A DNA stretch of 64,000 nt from CAYFMP01 sp964344215 (lineage in GTDB: Bacteria > Pseudomonadota > Alphaproteobacteria > Rhodospirillales > Casp-alpha2). The notes beneath the pieces are model-generated. The model saw only the letters and a list, made by a program, of their open reading frames with translations. It was not told where the DNA came from and did not search any database. The stretch's first letter is position 1; each line of letters starts with the position of its first letter. Positions 18,818 to 26,923 of the stretch are shown here, one piece after another. Both the position numbers and the translations under genes were made by a program. The stretch spans positions 5,458 to 69,457 of the forward strand of contig CAYFMP010000011.1 in assembly GCA_964344215.1 (NCBI GenBank). Reading direction: 5' to 3'.

Positions 18818-20971
18818 ATGGCGAAATTGTCGAAGACCGGCATGAAAGAGTGGACGGAAGCCGTTGCCAAGGAACTCAAGGGCCGGTCGGTCGACGAGTT
18901 GGTTTGGGAGACGCCGGAGGGCATCCCGGTCAAGGCGCTCTATACGGCCGACGATCTGGAAGGGTTGGAAATCACCGGTTCACTTCCCGGCTTCATTCCC
19001 TATGTTCGCGGACCGCGCGCCTCCATGTACACGGGTCGGCCGTGGACGATCCGCCAATATGCCGGGTTCTCGACCGCCGAAGCCTCGAACGCGTTCTACC
19101 GTGACAACCTGAAGGCCGGCCAGAAAGGCCTCTCCGTCGCTTTCGACCTGGCCACTCACCGTGGATACGATTCCGATCACCCGCGGGTGGTCGGCGACGT
19201 CGGCAAGGCCGGTGTCGCCATCGACTCGGTCGAGGACATGAAGGTTTTGTTCGACGGGATACCGCTCGATGAGATGAGCGTGTCGATGACCATGAACGGC
19301 GCCGTCCTGCCGGTTCTGGCGGGGTACGTGGTGGCGGCCGAGGAGCAGGGCGTATCCCAGGACAAGTTGTCGGGCACCATTCAGAACGACATCCTGAAGG
19401 AGTTCATGGTCCGCAATACCTACATCTTTCCGCCGGATCCCAGCATGCGAATCGTCGCCGACATTATTGCTTATACGGCCCAGCACATGCCCAGGTTCAA
19501 CTCGGTTTCCATTTCCGGCTATCACATGCACGAAGCCGGCGCCACCGCCGTTCAGGAACTGGCCTTTACGCTGGCCGACGGCCTCGAATACGTGCGGGCG
19601 GCTATCGCCAGAGGTCTCGACGTTGACGACTTCGCGCCTCGGCTCAGCTTCTTCTTTGCGATTGGCATGAACTTCTTCATGGAAGTGGCCAAGCTCCGCG
19701 CCGCCCGGTTCCTGTGGTCGGAATTGATGAGCCGGTTCGAGCCGGAGGATCCGCGCTCATCCATGCTGCGGACCCATTGCCAGACATCGGGTGTCTCGCT
19801 GACCGCCGACGACCCCTATAACAACGTGATCCGGACCACCATCGAATGCATGGCCGCCGTACTCGGTGGAACCCAGAGCCTGCATACCAATGCGCTGGAC
19901 GAGGCGCTCGCCCTGCCGACCCCGTTCTCGGCCCGCATCGCGCGCAACACTCAACTTGTCGTTGCCGAGGAAACGGGCCTTCCCAACGTCGTCGATCCCC
20001 TTGGCGGCAGCTACTACATGGAAAGCCTCACCCAATCCCTCGTCAGCGAGGCCCGCAAGATTATCGACGAGGTTGAGGAAATGGGCGGCATGACCAAGGC
20101 GGTCGTTTCCGGCATGCCGAAAAAGCGGATCGAGGAAGCGGCCGCCCGCAAGCAGGCGCGCATCGACCGTGGCGAGGAAATTATCGTCGGCGTCAACACC
20201 TACAGAACCGACTCTGAAGACGAGATCGACATCCTCGAAGTCGACAACACGGAAGTTAGAGAAACGCAGATCGCCCGCCTCGAGCAAGTCAAGGCGAGCA
20301 GGGACGAGGCCGCCTGCCAAGCGACCCTCGACGCCTTGACCGAAGCGGCCGGATCGGGGGCCGGGAACCTCTTGGAGCTGTCGATCGCCGCCAGCCGGGC
20401 GCGGGCCACGGTCGGCGAGATCACCGGCGCCCTCGAAAAGGTCTACACGCGTTACCAGGCTAAGAGCCGAGCCATTACCGGAGTCTATGGGGCGGCCTAC
20501 GAAGGCGATGAAACGTTTCGGAATATACGAGAGGATGTCGCCCGGTTCGCCGAAACGGAAGGGCGGCGCCCGCGCATGCTGGTCGTCAAGCTGGGCCAGG
20601 ACGGACATGATCGCGGCGCCAAGGTGATCGCGACGGCATTCGCCGACATCGGCTTCGAAGTCGATATCGGACCGCTCTTCCAGACGCCGGAGGAAGCCGC
20701 CAGCGAGGCTGTCGAGAACGATGTCCACGTCATCGGCGTGTCGTCGCAGGCGGCTGGACACAAGACCCTGGTGCCGGCGCTGGCCGACGAGCTGCGCCGC
20801 CGAAGCGCCGACGACATCGTCATCGTGTGCGGTGGCGTCGTCCCGGCCCGGGACTACGAGTTCCTGTACGCCAAGGGCGTGTCCGCTGTCTACGGCCCCG
20901 GCACCAACATCCCGCAGGCGGCCGCGGAGGTTCTGGAAGTGATCCGCGAACGCCGGCTGGCGGCCGAATAA
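18818..20971 (+). CDS. scpA: Methylmalonyl-CoA mutase, catalytic subunit
   Basis: 717 residues. The N-terminal barrel has PRASMYTGRPWTIRQYAGFS and FDLATHRGYDSDHPRV. The C-terminal cobalamin domain has GQDGHDRGAKVIA near residue 595, giving the DxHxxG lower-ligand motif. Interconverts methylmalonyl-CoA and succinyl-CoA using B12. The size is that of the self-sufficient large subunit. It stands alone on the plus strand and is followed by a strong hairpin. Confidence 0.96.
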   Translation: MAKLSKTGMKEWTEAVAKELKGRSVDELVWETPEGIPVKALYTADDLEGLEITGSLPGFIPYVRGPRASMYTGRPWTIRQYAGFSTAEASNAFYRDNLKAGQKGLSVAFDLATHRGYDSDHPRVVGDVGKAGVAIDSVEDMKVLFDGIPLDEMSVSMTMNGAVLPVLAGYVVAAEEQGVSQDKLSGTIQNDILKEFMVRNTYIFPPDPSMRIVADIIAYTAQHMPRFNSVSISGYHMHEAGATAVQELAFTLADGLEYVRAAIARGLDVDDFAPRLSFFFAIGMNFFMEVAKLRAARFLWSELMSRFEPEDPRSSMLRTHCQTSGVSLTADDPYNNVIRTTIECMAAVLGGTQSLHTNALDEALALPTPFSARIARNTQLVVAEETGLPNVVDPLGGSYYMESLTQSLVSEARKIIDEVEEMGGMTKAVVSGMPKKRIEEAAARKQARIDRGEEIIVGVNTYRTDSEDEIDILEVDNTEVRETQIARLEQVKASRDEAACQATLDALTEAAGSGAGNLLELSIAASRARATVGEITGALEKVYTRYQAKSRAITGVYGAAYEGDETFRNIREDVARFAETEGRRPRMLVVKLGQDGHDRGAKVIATAFADIGFEVDIGPLFQTPEEAASEAVENDVHVIGVSSQAAGHKTLVPALADELRRRSADDIVIVCGGVVPARDYEFLYAKGVSAVYGPGTNIPQAAAEVLEVIRERRLAAE

Positions 20972-20997
20972 TCCAGGCTTCCGAAACGCAAAAACAG

Positions 20998-21038
20998 CCG
21001 GGGGCCGCCCCGATCGTCGAGATCGGAACGGCCCCCGA
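20998..21038. terminator. GC-rich hairpin, probable bidirectional terminator
   Basis: GGGGGCCG (21000-21007) pairs with CGGCCCCC (21029-21036), and an inner stem CCGATC/GATCGG continues it. There is an A-run on the left (useful to the minus strand) but no T-tract on the right. It lies between the convergent mutase and radical SAM genes, and marks the left edge of the phage-like block. Confidence 0.7.
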
Positions 21039-21079
21039 GGTGATTCGCAGGCGCTATTCCTGCGGCGTCTGAGTGCGGC

Positions 21080-22321
21080 TCAATTTGGCGCCGCTACGCA
21101 GCGGCCATCCATCGACTGATGTTCCATGAACAGCCCGGCTTCAACGAAACGATCGGGCGGCTCGCCGTGCTCGGCCTCGTAGGCTTCCATCAACGACATA
21201 GCGTAAATCTTCGTGACGCCCATCGCATGCGTCCACCCGCACATGCGGCGCTCTGCGAGATACTCCTCGACACCGTCGGGATTCTCGGGGGCGTGCTCGT
21301 AGGCGGCTGCTGCGCAATTCGAACACTCGTTACGAAGCGTGCATGTGCCGCAGACCTTGTCCTCGGCCTTGATCTTCCACTGTTCCTTGACCTCGTCTAG
21401 GAGCCCGTTGTCGGTCGGGACGATCGTCTTTGCCTCGTGGTCGAGAGTGCCGATTACCTTGCCGTCTTGGTTCATGGTCAAGAAGCGATTGCAGCCATAG
21501 ACATTGCCGTCGAAGCCGAGGCAAGTCATGTGCGTACAGGTGCCACAGTGGTTGTGCTGCACGTCCTTCAGGGGCTTGATCTTGGAGCGTAGGTATTCGG
21601 GCTGGGTCTTGTCTGTTATCTCTAGATATTCAATGGAGTTGTACCAGCCCTCGCCGACCCAATGATCCATGATCCGGCGAAGCTGTCCGCTTATCTTCAT
21701 CCCGAAGACCGCATCGTAGTTGCCTTCGAAGACGAGGTTCTGCCCGATCCGGGCGAAGCCGAGATCGACCAGATTGAAATAGCTATCGGCCATCGCCTCG
21801 CTCGTTTCCACGGTCATCGTGCATTTGACGTTGACGTGCCTACGGCCAACGGTATCGAACAACCACGGCAGGCACTCGACGATCTGGTCGTAACTGCCCT
21901 TGGTCTGATCGCTCTTATAAATACGGTGCTTGTCGTGCATCTCCTTGAGGCCGTCGATACTGACGCCGATATCGAGTTGATGCGCGAAGTCCTCGACGAA
22001 TTTCCGGGGCTCGGGCTTATCGAACAAGGTGGCATTGGTCGACAGCGAGCCGTGGACGCACGAGCGGCCGTACTGCACGGTGAGCTCGTTGGCGATCTCC
22101 ATCGCCGCATAAGAGAGGTCGGAATAGAGCATGGCCTCGCCGCCGATGATGTCGATCTGCACCGGCCCCGTATTGCCGTTATCGCGCTCGAATAGAGCGT
22201 GCAGATAGGTGCGGATATTGTCGACCGTGTTCTGCCTGCCGACCTTCTTCTCATAGCAATAGTGGCAGTCCAGATTGCAATTGAGATTGGTCATGATTTG
22301 GTAGGTTTTGGTAATACTCAT
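21080..22321 (-). CDS. Radical SAM / SPASM-domain peptide maturase
   Basis: 413 residues. The CX3CX2C cluster motif is CNLDCHYC (Cys 15, 19, 22); IIGGEAM is the GGE SAM-binding motif. The C-terminal SPASM region has CGTCTHMTCLGFDGNVYGC (about 255-275) and CGTCTLRNECSNC (about 320-332) plus a later Cys, enough for two auxiliary 4Fe-4S clusters. Such enzymes usually modify ribosomal peptides, for example by thioether or C-C cross-links. It is the last gene of the tail-fibre operon, overlapping the second radical SAM gene by 4 nt, two genes away from a 17-Cys peptide that is its obvious candidate substrate. Confidence 0.88.
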   Translation of the reverse strand: MSITKTYQIMTNLNCNLDCHYCYEKKVGRQNTVDNIRTYLHALFERDNGNTGPVQIDIIGGEAMLYSDLSYAAMEIANELTVQYGRSCVHGSLSTNATLFDKPEPRKFVEDFAHQLDIGVSIDGLKEMHDKHRIYKSDQTKGSYDQIVECLPWLFDTVGRRHVNVKCTMTVETSEAMADSYFNLVDLGFARIGQNLVFEGNYDAVFGMKISGQLRRIMDHWVGEGWYNSIEYLEITDKTQPEYLRSKIKPLKDVQHNHCGTCTHMTCLGFDGNVYGCNRFLTMNQDGKVIGTLDHEAKTIVPTDNGLLDEVKEQWKIKAEDKVCGTCTLRNECSNCAAAAYEHAPENPDGVEEYLAERRMCGWTHAMGVTKIYAMSLMEAYEAEHGEPPDRFVEAGLFMEHQSMDGRCVAAPN

Positions 22322-23232
22322 TTGATCGCAAGCCTATCTGCGCTGTTGTTCCTGACTTTGGCCGCGCCCATCATCGCTTGTATGTGCGAGCGCCAAGTAG
22401 AGAAGTTCTCCATCGTCATGCGGTCGGCAACGGAGGCGCAGCCGCCGAACGGGACATTGCTTTCTTTGTTGGCTATGCCGATGGTGCGTGTCTGCCGGTC
22501 GTGTATCGAAGTGAGCTCGCCATCCGGCCACAGGTAGTAAGATTTCTTGCAGTCACAGGGGGCGGTGTTTTCATCGCCCCAAAAATGCACGAACCTGAGC
22601 CAATCCGTGTAGTTCTCATCGATCTCCTCAAGCATGAGAAGTTGGCGGCTGGCGTGGTAGAGATGTTGAATGTTCAATTCGCCGAGCTTCCAATCATCGT
22701 AACAAAGTTCGATACAGCGAGCGTGCGGGAATAGGCTATGGAGCGTGTGCAAGGATAGCGCGAAATTCTCGAACGGATTAGACAACACGCGCCGGAAATT
22801 CAGAGTGTCCAAGCTACGCAAGACGGGGATGATCTCAGCGCCATGCTCGCCCTTGTGAAATAGTGAGGAGAGGGATTTCTCCTGACGCTCAAAGCCATCA
22901 CAAGAAATGTAGACGCCGCAACCAAAGTGATTGATCCATTCCACTGCGCTATAGTCGAGAAGATACCCATTGGTATGAATCAAGAGGATCACGTCTCTAT
23001 GACCCTCGTGCTTACGCACCTCTTTCACGCAATCTAAGACGAGCCCCTTGTTCAACATCAATTCGCCGCCAAGCAGGGAGATGATGTTTACGCCGCTTGT
23101 CTCGTCCAAGACCTCCCTAAACCGCTCAACAGTCAATTCCGTGTTGTCGTTAGGATCGAGGTGGTCGCGTTGATTGCAGTAGGAACACGCGAGATTGCAC
23201 CTGTTGTTGAGAGTGACCGTAAGGTACGTCAT
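22318..23232 (-). CDS. Radical SAM protein with short Cys-containing C-terminal extension
   Basis: 304 residues. Cluster motif CNLACSYC (Cys 12, 16, 19) and LLGGELM (GGE). A CDCKK...YYLWPDGE...GGC arrangement near residues 225-275 resembles a reduced SPASM/twitch module with about three cysteines, perhaps one auxiliary cluster. Coupled by 4-nt overlaps to the genes on both sides. Two different radical SAM enzymes in one short cassette suggest two modification steps or a heteromeric complex on the same substrate. The product is not known. Confidence 0.82.
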   Translation of the reverse strand: MTYLTVTLNNRCNLACSYCNQRDHLDPNDNTELTVERFREVLDETSGVNIISLLGGELMLNKGLVLDCVKEVRKHEGHRDVILLIHTNGYLLDYSAVEWINHFGCGVYISCDGFERQEKSLSSLFHKGEHGAEIIPVLRSLDTLNFRRVLSNPFENFALSLHTLHSLFPHARCIELCYDDWKLGELNIQHLYHASRQLLMLEEIDENYTDWLRFVHFWGDENTAPCDCKKSYYLWPDGELTSIHDRQTRTIGIANKESNVPFGGCASVADRMTMENFSTWRSHIQAMMGAAKVRNNSADRLAIK

Positions 23233-24053
23233 CGGTATCCCATCCGTTCGAGGATTTCCTCAACCAAGGCTTCCCGATCTGCGATACCCTGGACTGTGTC
23301 GACTTGCGGCGCACGGGCAATGACATCAGATAGCGCCGCCTTCACCTCGGGGGAGAGACTGTCTTGTATGGCTGCCAGAATGAGGGCGATGAGACGGCCA
23401 TAATCAGCGAGACGTGCGCCATCATCGCCGACGCGAGAAGCGATCTCGTGGCGCACCTTCTCCTTTAGCCAATTCTTTTTGGCCTGCTCAGGAGTGGTCG
23501 CGACGTAAGAGTCGCTAGCCTCGTCGTACTGGTAGCGGAAGTGATTGCCGATCACGTCGGCGAGGGTCTTCTCCCCATAGGCGACGTTCAACTTTTTGAA
23601 TTCGGCGGGGTTGTCGCCAACCGCATACGAGAAGACGTGGAGGGTCGCCATGCCATCGAACCCGTCGCGCTCAACCCAAACATTCTTCTTGTTAATCTTC
23701 TGTTCGAGATGGGGAATGGTGCGCTCCTGGGCAAGCAGGCTAATGTCGCTGACGATCAACGTGCCGACGATGGTCGGCAACCACGGCAACCCGTGTAAGG
23801 CCTTGTCAGGCCAAACCCAGGTATTGCCAACGGGGCCGCGATAGGGTTGCGCCATGTATTCTTCGTAGGTGTCGAAATAGCGGCCCGCGTTCGAGTAGTT
23901 GGTGCGGCTCAGCAACCTCGGCCCCTCGTATAGTTGGGGCAAGATCATGGACATATCTTCGCGAACGATGCCTTCCATGATCTTGTGCTCGCCAGAGCGC
24001 TCGTCGGCATACGGCGGCAATTGCCCCCGAATGTGATCTTCGTACTTCGTCAT
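23229..24053 (-). CDS. Unknown 274-residue Cys-free protein of the radical SAM cassette
   Basis: No family recognised. It contains no cysteine although its neighbours are Cys-rich or Fe-S enzymes. It is hydrophilic with aromatic N-terminal segments (about 30-110) and a helical C-terminal third (about 195-274) rich in Ala, Leu, Glu and Arg. An AAGGAA ribosome site precedes the ATG, 12 nt after the Cys-rich gene, and it overlaps the next gene by 4 nt. The position fits a substrate carrier, leader-recognition or virion assembly role, but none can be shown. Confidence 0.6.
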   Translation of the reverse strand: MTKYEDHIRGQLPPYADERSGEHKIMEGIVREDMSMILPQLYEGPRLLSRTNYSNAGRYFDTYEEYMAQPYRGPVGNTWVWPDKALHGLPWLPTIVGTLIVSDISLLAQERTIPHLEQKINKKNVWVERDGFDGMATLHVFSYAVGDNPAEFKKLNVAYGEKTLADVIGNHFRYQYDEASDSYVATTPEQAKKNWLKEKVRHEIASRVGDDGARLADYGRLIALILAAIQDSLSPEVKAALSDVIARAPQVDTVQGIADREALVEEILERMGYR

Positions 24054-24065
24054 CTGTGAGGTTCC

Positions 24066-24305
24066 TTATTTTCCAGAGCAACCGCCGTCGCATGTGCCGG
24101 TGCAGGTAGTAGTGCAGGAGCCGGTGCAGGTGCCCGAGCACCCGGTACAACTCGTGCAGCCACCAGTGCATGACCCGGTGCATGACCCGGTGCAGGAGCC
24201 GGTGCAGGTTCCTAGGCAGCCGCCAGTGCAGCCGCCAGTGCAGGAGCCCGAGCAACCCGAGCACCCTGCCCCCTGCTGATTAGGTCGAGAGAAGAAACGC
24301 GACAT
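24066..24305 (-). CDS. CXXX-repeat Cys-rich peptide (candidate radical SAM substrate)
   Basis: 79 residues with 17 Cys at 15, 18, 22, 26, 30, 34, 38, 42, 46, 50, 53, 56, 60, 64, 68, 72 and 76: spacing is four except at three places where it is three. Between them are Gly, Ser and Thr, mostly TGS or TGG. A short Arg/Phe-containing leader (MSRFFSRPNQQG) precedes the repeats. GGAGG lies inside the end of the tail-fibre gene, 9 nt before the ATG, so translation is coupled. With two radical SAM genes downstream this looks like a RiPP-like precursor or a modified virion appendage. A plain metal-binding or disulfide-rich protein is the alternative. Confidence 0.8.
   Translation of the reverse strand: MSRFFSRPNQQGAGCSGCSGSCTGGCTGGCLGTCTGSCTGSCTGSCTGGCTSCTGCSGTCTGSCTTTCTGTCDGGCSGK
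24105..24255 (-). repeat. Imperfect 12-nt tandem repeats coding TGSC/TGGC units
   Basis: The unit ccggtgcaggag and close variants (ccggtgcatgac, ccagtgcagccg) recur about every 12 nt across the Cys-rich gene. Near-identical runs at 24115-24132 and 24166-24207 suggest growth by slippage or unequal exchange. Confidence 0.8.
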
Positions 24306-24306
24306 C

Positions 24307-26130
24307 TTATGTAACCTCCGCTTTGACCGTAAAACGAAGCTTCTGACCGGCGATCGTCGAGCCGATCTGCATCACCTTGAAGGTGATGCGATCGCCGCTG
24401 ACGAAGTCCTCGGTCCCGTCCGTTTTGAGGACGCCCGCCGTCAGAGCATTGGTCGAGATCGCGAACTGCGGCTTGGTCGCGTAGATCGTCGTGCCGTTCT
24501 TCTCGATGTCGACGATCACGGCCGAGCCGGTACAGACCGTGTCGATATATCCGGCCTCGCCCGTGAACGAGCCCGACCGGCTGGCGACGAGCTCGCCGTA
24601 GGTTTGAACGACGAGGTTCTCGCCCGTGTAGTCGACGCCGAAGCCGGCGTTGAAGGGCATGTCGAACGCTTTGACTTGGCTCGCCACTTTGGCGGGCGTG
24701 ATGCCTCCATCCTTCGCCTGGATACCGCTGGCGGCCCGCTCGATGGTGCTGTCGTCGACATCGACTTGCAGTTGCCCGCCGCTGATCTCGAGACCGGGGT
24801 TGCTGGCGGCGAGGTCGACCGAGAGGACCGAGCCCGTCTTATCGATGCCGTCGCCGCCCGTGATCCCGGTCGCGACCGTATTGACCGCCGACCACAAGCC
24901 GGTCGAGGTATCGCCGATGAAGTCGTAGAGCTCCCATTGGCTCTCGATCGTGATCGAGGTCGCACCGTTGATCGTGTCGGCCGAGGAGCGCTGCACCGTG
25001 ACGGCGTTCGCCGAACTATCGACCTTCTGCACGGCGCAGCGGAAGTCGACGCCGATCGTCGCCAGGGCATCAAGCGTGATCGTCACCGTGCCGCCGCTGG
25101 CATCGACCTTGATCAGATCACCGGCATCGCCAACGACGATCGTGTAATTGGCGCTCTTCTCCTGAACGGCCGAGTAGAGACCCGACGCGGCCGAGGCAGC
25201 CGCCGCCGCAGCCGAAGCGGCGGCATTGGTCTCTGACGTGCTGGCGTTCGAGGCCGAGGTCGCGGCATTGGTCTCGGAGGTCGAGGCGTTCGAGGCAGAA
25301 GTCGCGGCATTGGTTTCGGAGGCCGAGGCGTTGGTTGCCGAGGTCGCAGCGGCCGAGGCCGAAGCGGCGGCGTTGGTCTCCGAAGTGGAGGCATTGGTGG
25401 CCGAGGTCGCTGCGTTGGTCTCGGATGTTGCCGCGTTCGACGCCGACGTCGCCGCATTGGTTTCCGACGTCGCGGCGTTGGAGGCCGACGCCGAGGCAGC
25501 CGTGGCGCTGGCGGCAGCGGCGGTCGAGGAACTGGCCGCCGAGGTGGCGCTGGAAGCGGCGGCCGCTGCCGAAGCGGCGGCATTGGTTTCGCTGACGGCG
25601 GCGGCGGCGGCGCTGTCGGCGGCGCCCTCGAGGGCAGTCAGGTCGTCGGTCGAGACGATCGGATCGCCGGTCGTCGCATCGAAGCCGAGCACCTTGCCCT
25701 TGCGGGCGTCGCGGTCGGGGATTTCCATGTCGCCCGAGGCGTCGGTCGCCGATTGCCGCAGGCTGCGGGTCAGGTCCTCGTTGATCTGCTGGATGAAGGC
25801 GGTCTCCTTGTCGAGTTCGTCGTTGATGACCTTGGCCCGGAACTCGCCGGATTCCTGGAAATCGGTGGTACGCTCGATGGTCATGCTGCGGCGCAGCGTG
25901 ACCACGACGCCGGTGGCCGGCGCGGTGACGAAAGTCACCGTGCCGCCGCTCGAGTTGCCTTCGCCGGCGACGCTGTAATGCGTCGTCAGGGTTTTCAGCG
26001 TGGTGTCTTCGTAGACTTCGATGTCGGCGTCGGCGAAGATCGGAAACGGGTAGGTGAATGCGGTCTGCGACCCGTCGCCGGTGTACTGGATACGGGGACT
26101 GACGTCCCCGATGGTGATGTGGTCGGCCAT
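24307..26130 (-). CDS. Phage tail fibre / tail spike protein with T7-like N-terminal domain
   Basis: 607 residues. The first 150 residues have the T7 tail-fibre attachment-domain pattern: PRIQYTGDGSQTAFTYPFPIF, then VTLRRSMTIERTTDF and ELDKETAFIQQINED. Residues about 190-315 are a low-complexity Ala/Ser/Thr/Asn region with a roughly 14-residue unit (SETNAATSASNAST-like), expected to form a trimeric rod. The C-terminal 290 residues are beta-rich and probably receptor- or host-facing. AAGGAG precedes the ATG. It is followed, with coupling, by the Cys-rich peptide and radical SAM genes. Confidence 0.88.
   Translation of the reverse strand: MADHITIGDVSPRIQYTGDGSQTAFTYPFPIFADADIEVYEDTTLKTLTTHYSVAGEGNSSGGTVTFVTAPATGVVVTLRRSMTIERTTDFQESGEFRAKVINDELDKETAFIQQINEDLTRSLRQSATDASGDMEIPDRDARKGKVLGFDATTGDPIVSTDDLTALEGAADSAAAAAVSETNAAASAAAAASSATSAASSSTAAAASATAASASASNAATSETNAATSASNAATSETNAATSATNASTSETNAAASASAAATSATNASASETNAATSASNASTSETNAATSASNASTSETNAAASAAAAAASAASGLYSAVQEKSANYTIVVGDAGDLIKVDASGGTVTITLDALATIGVDFRCAVQKVDSSANAVTVQRSSADTINGATSITIESQWELYDFIGDTSTGLWSAVNTVATGITGGDGIDKTGSVLSVDLAASNPGLEISGGQLQVDVDDSTIERAASGIQAKDGGITPAKVASQVKAFDMPFNAGFGVDYTGENLVVQTYGELVASRSGSFTGEAGYIDTVCTGSAVIVDIEKNGTTIYATKPQFAISTNALTAGVLKTDGTEDFVSGDRITFKVMQIGSTIAGQKLRFTVKAEVT
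25190..25560 (-). repeat. Coding tandem repeats in the tail-fibre rod
   Basis: About 42-nt units, with 21-nt sub-units, encode SETNAATSASN-type repeats. They are in frame, diverged and continuous with the fibre gene, so this is a protein repeat region, not a CRISPR or intergenic repeat. Confidence 0.8.
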
Positions 26131-26159
26131 GCTTGGGCTCCTTATCGGACGTAGAAACG

Positions 26160-26183
26160 AAAAAAAACCGCCCAGCGGGCGGT
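26160..26183 (-). terminator. Intrinsic terminator before the tail-fibre gene
   Basis: On the minus strand ACCGCCC-GCT-GGGCGGT is followed by eight T. It lies between the small secreted-protein gene and the tail fibre, inside what looks like one late transcription unit. Confidence 0.85.
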
Positions 26184-26215
26184 CGGGGTTGTTCGATCGA
26201 TTGGAGGGAAAATCT

Positions 26216-26515
26216 TCAGGCGGGCGGTTTCTTTTCCGGAACGCTCTCCCAGTTGCCGCCGGCCGCCAGCAGGCAGCTCAAGCCGTCGGGACGGGTGACG
26301 ACGACGGTGAAGCCGCCGTCGTCGGAGGCGAACACCTCGAGCACGCCGTCGCCTCTGTCCAGCAGGCCGATGGCGACCGGTGCCTCTTGGTGTTCGGCAT
26401 CGAGTTTGTGGACGACCTCGGCCCTGGGGCCGCACAACAGCGGGTGGGCTTGGGCCGGCGTCCAGGCGAGCGCGATCAGCGGCGCGGAGAGGGCTAGGAT
26501 GTTCAAGGGATGCAT
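26216..26515 (-). CDS. Small secreted protein
   Basis: The ATG at 26515 has GGAG 10 nt upstream and opens a signal peptide (MHPLNILALSAPLIALAWTPAQA). The next in-frame ATG upstream lies against the terminator T-run and is unlikely. Mature length is about 76 residues with two Cys, beta-rich (GVLEVFASDDGGFTVVVTR, then an LAAGGNWE segment). No family recognised. Flanked by terminators on both sides, so it forms a nearly independent cassette in the phage block. Confidence 0.65.
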   Translation of the reverse strand: MHPLNILALSAPLIALAWTPAQAHPLLCGPRAEVVHKLDAEHQEAPVAIGLLDRGDGVLEVFASDDGGFTVVVTRPDGLSCLLAAGGNWESVPEKKPPA

Positions 26516-26536
26516 GGTCTCAAAGGCTCCGTTCAT

Positions 26537-26562
26537 AAAAAAAAGCCGCCTCGAGGGCGGCT
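26537..26562 (-). terminator. Intrinsic terminator
   Basis: On the minus strand AGCCGCC-CTCG-GGCGGCT is followed by eight T. It lies between the paired small exported genes to the right and the secreted-protein gene to the left. Confidence 0.85.
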
Positions 26563-26626
26563 TGGGGATATTCAGGTCGTGCGGTGGTTGATCACGCGGC
26601 AGCGGACGGCGGTTCAGGGCGGCGCG

Positions 26627-26890
26627 CTAGAGATCCGAGCGCCCATCGAAGGCCGGAAGATACTCGCTCTCGTCCTTATATCCAGGCACGCAGGCCAGGA
26701 AGGCCCGGTAGACGGCAAAAGCGCCACCGCTGCCGTGGGACGTGCCCATGGCGCCGGCCCATTCGACGTTTTTGTCGTCAGCCATGGTCCGCCCCGCCTG
26801 CATGCAGGCCGGCTGGGTATCATAAGCGTCGATATACTGCCACGATGCCTCGGCGAACGGACCGAAGAACAGGATCAGCAGCCACTTCAT
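26627..26890 (-). CDS. Small exported protein, paralogue of the next gene
   Basis: Starting at MKWLLILFFGPFAEA (ATG 26890) gives 87 residues with a short signal-like N-terminus. The pattern YDTQPACMQAGRTMADD matches FDTLEDCIQAGETLAER in the adjacent upstream gene, and both have a second Cys near the C-terminus. I infer a tandem duplication and a possible disulfide. Function unknown. Confidence 0.55.
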   Translation of the reverse strand: MKWLLILFFGPFAEASWQYIDAYDTQPACMQAGRTMADDKNVEWAGAMGTSHGSGGAFAVYRAFLACVPGYKDESEYLPAFDGRSDL

Positions 26891-26923
26891 CTCGTCAGAA
26901 CCCATCCCCTTTCTCATCGTGGG

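Noticed and set aside
24094..24279. Plus-strand frame reading as Pro/Val/Gln repeats opposite the Cys-rich gene
   Set aside because: It is the mirror of the 12-nt coding repeats; it has no ribosome site and the minus-strand gene is coupled to its neighbours.
24105..25560. Regular short repeats that could be taken for a CRISPR array
   Set aside because: The repeats are contiguous, in frame and of 12 or about 42 nt with no unique spacers; they encode protein repeats. No cas genes are near.
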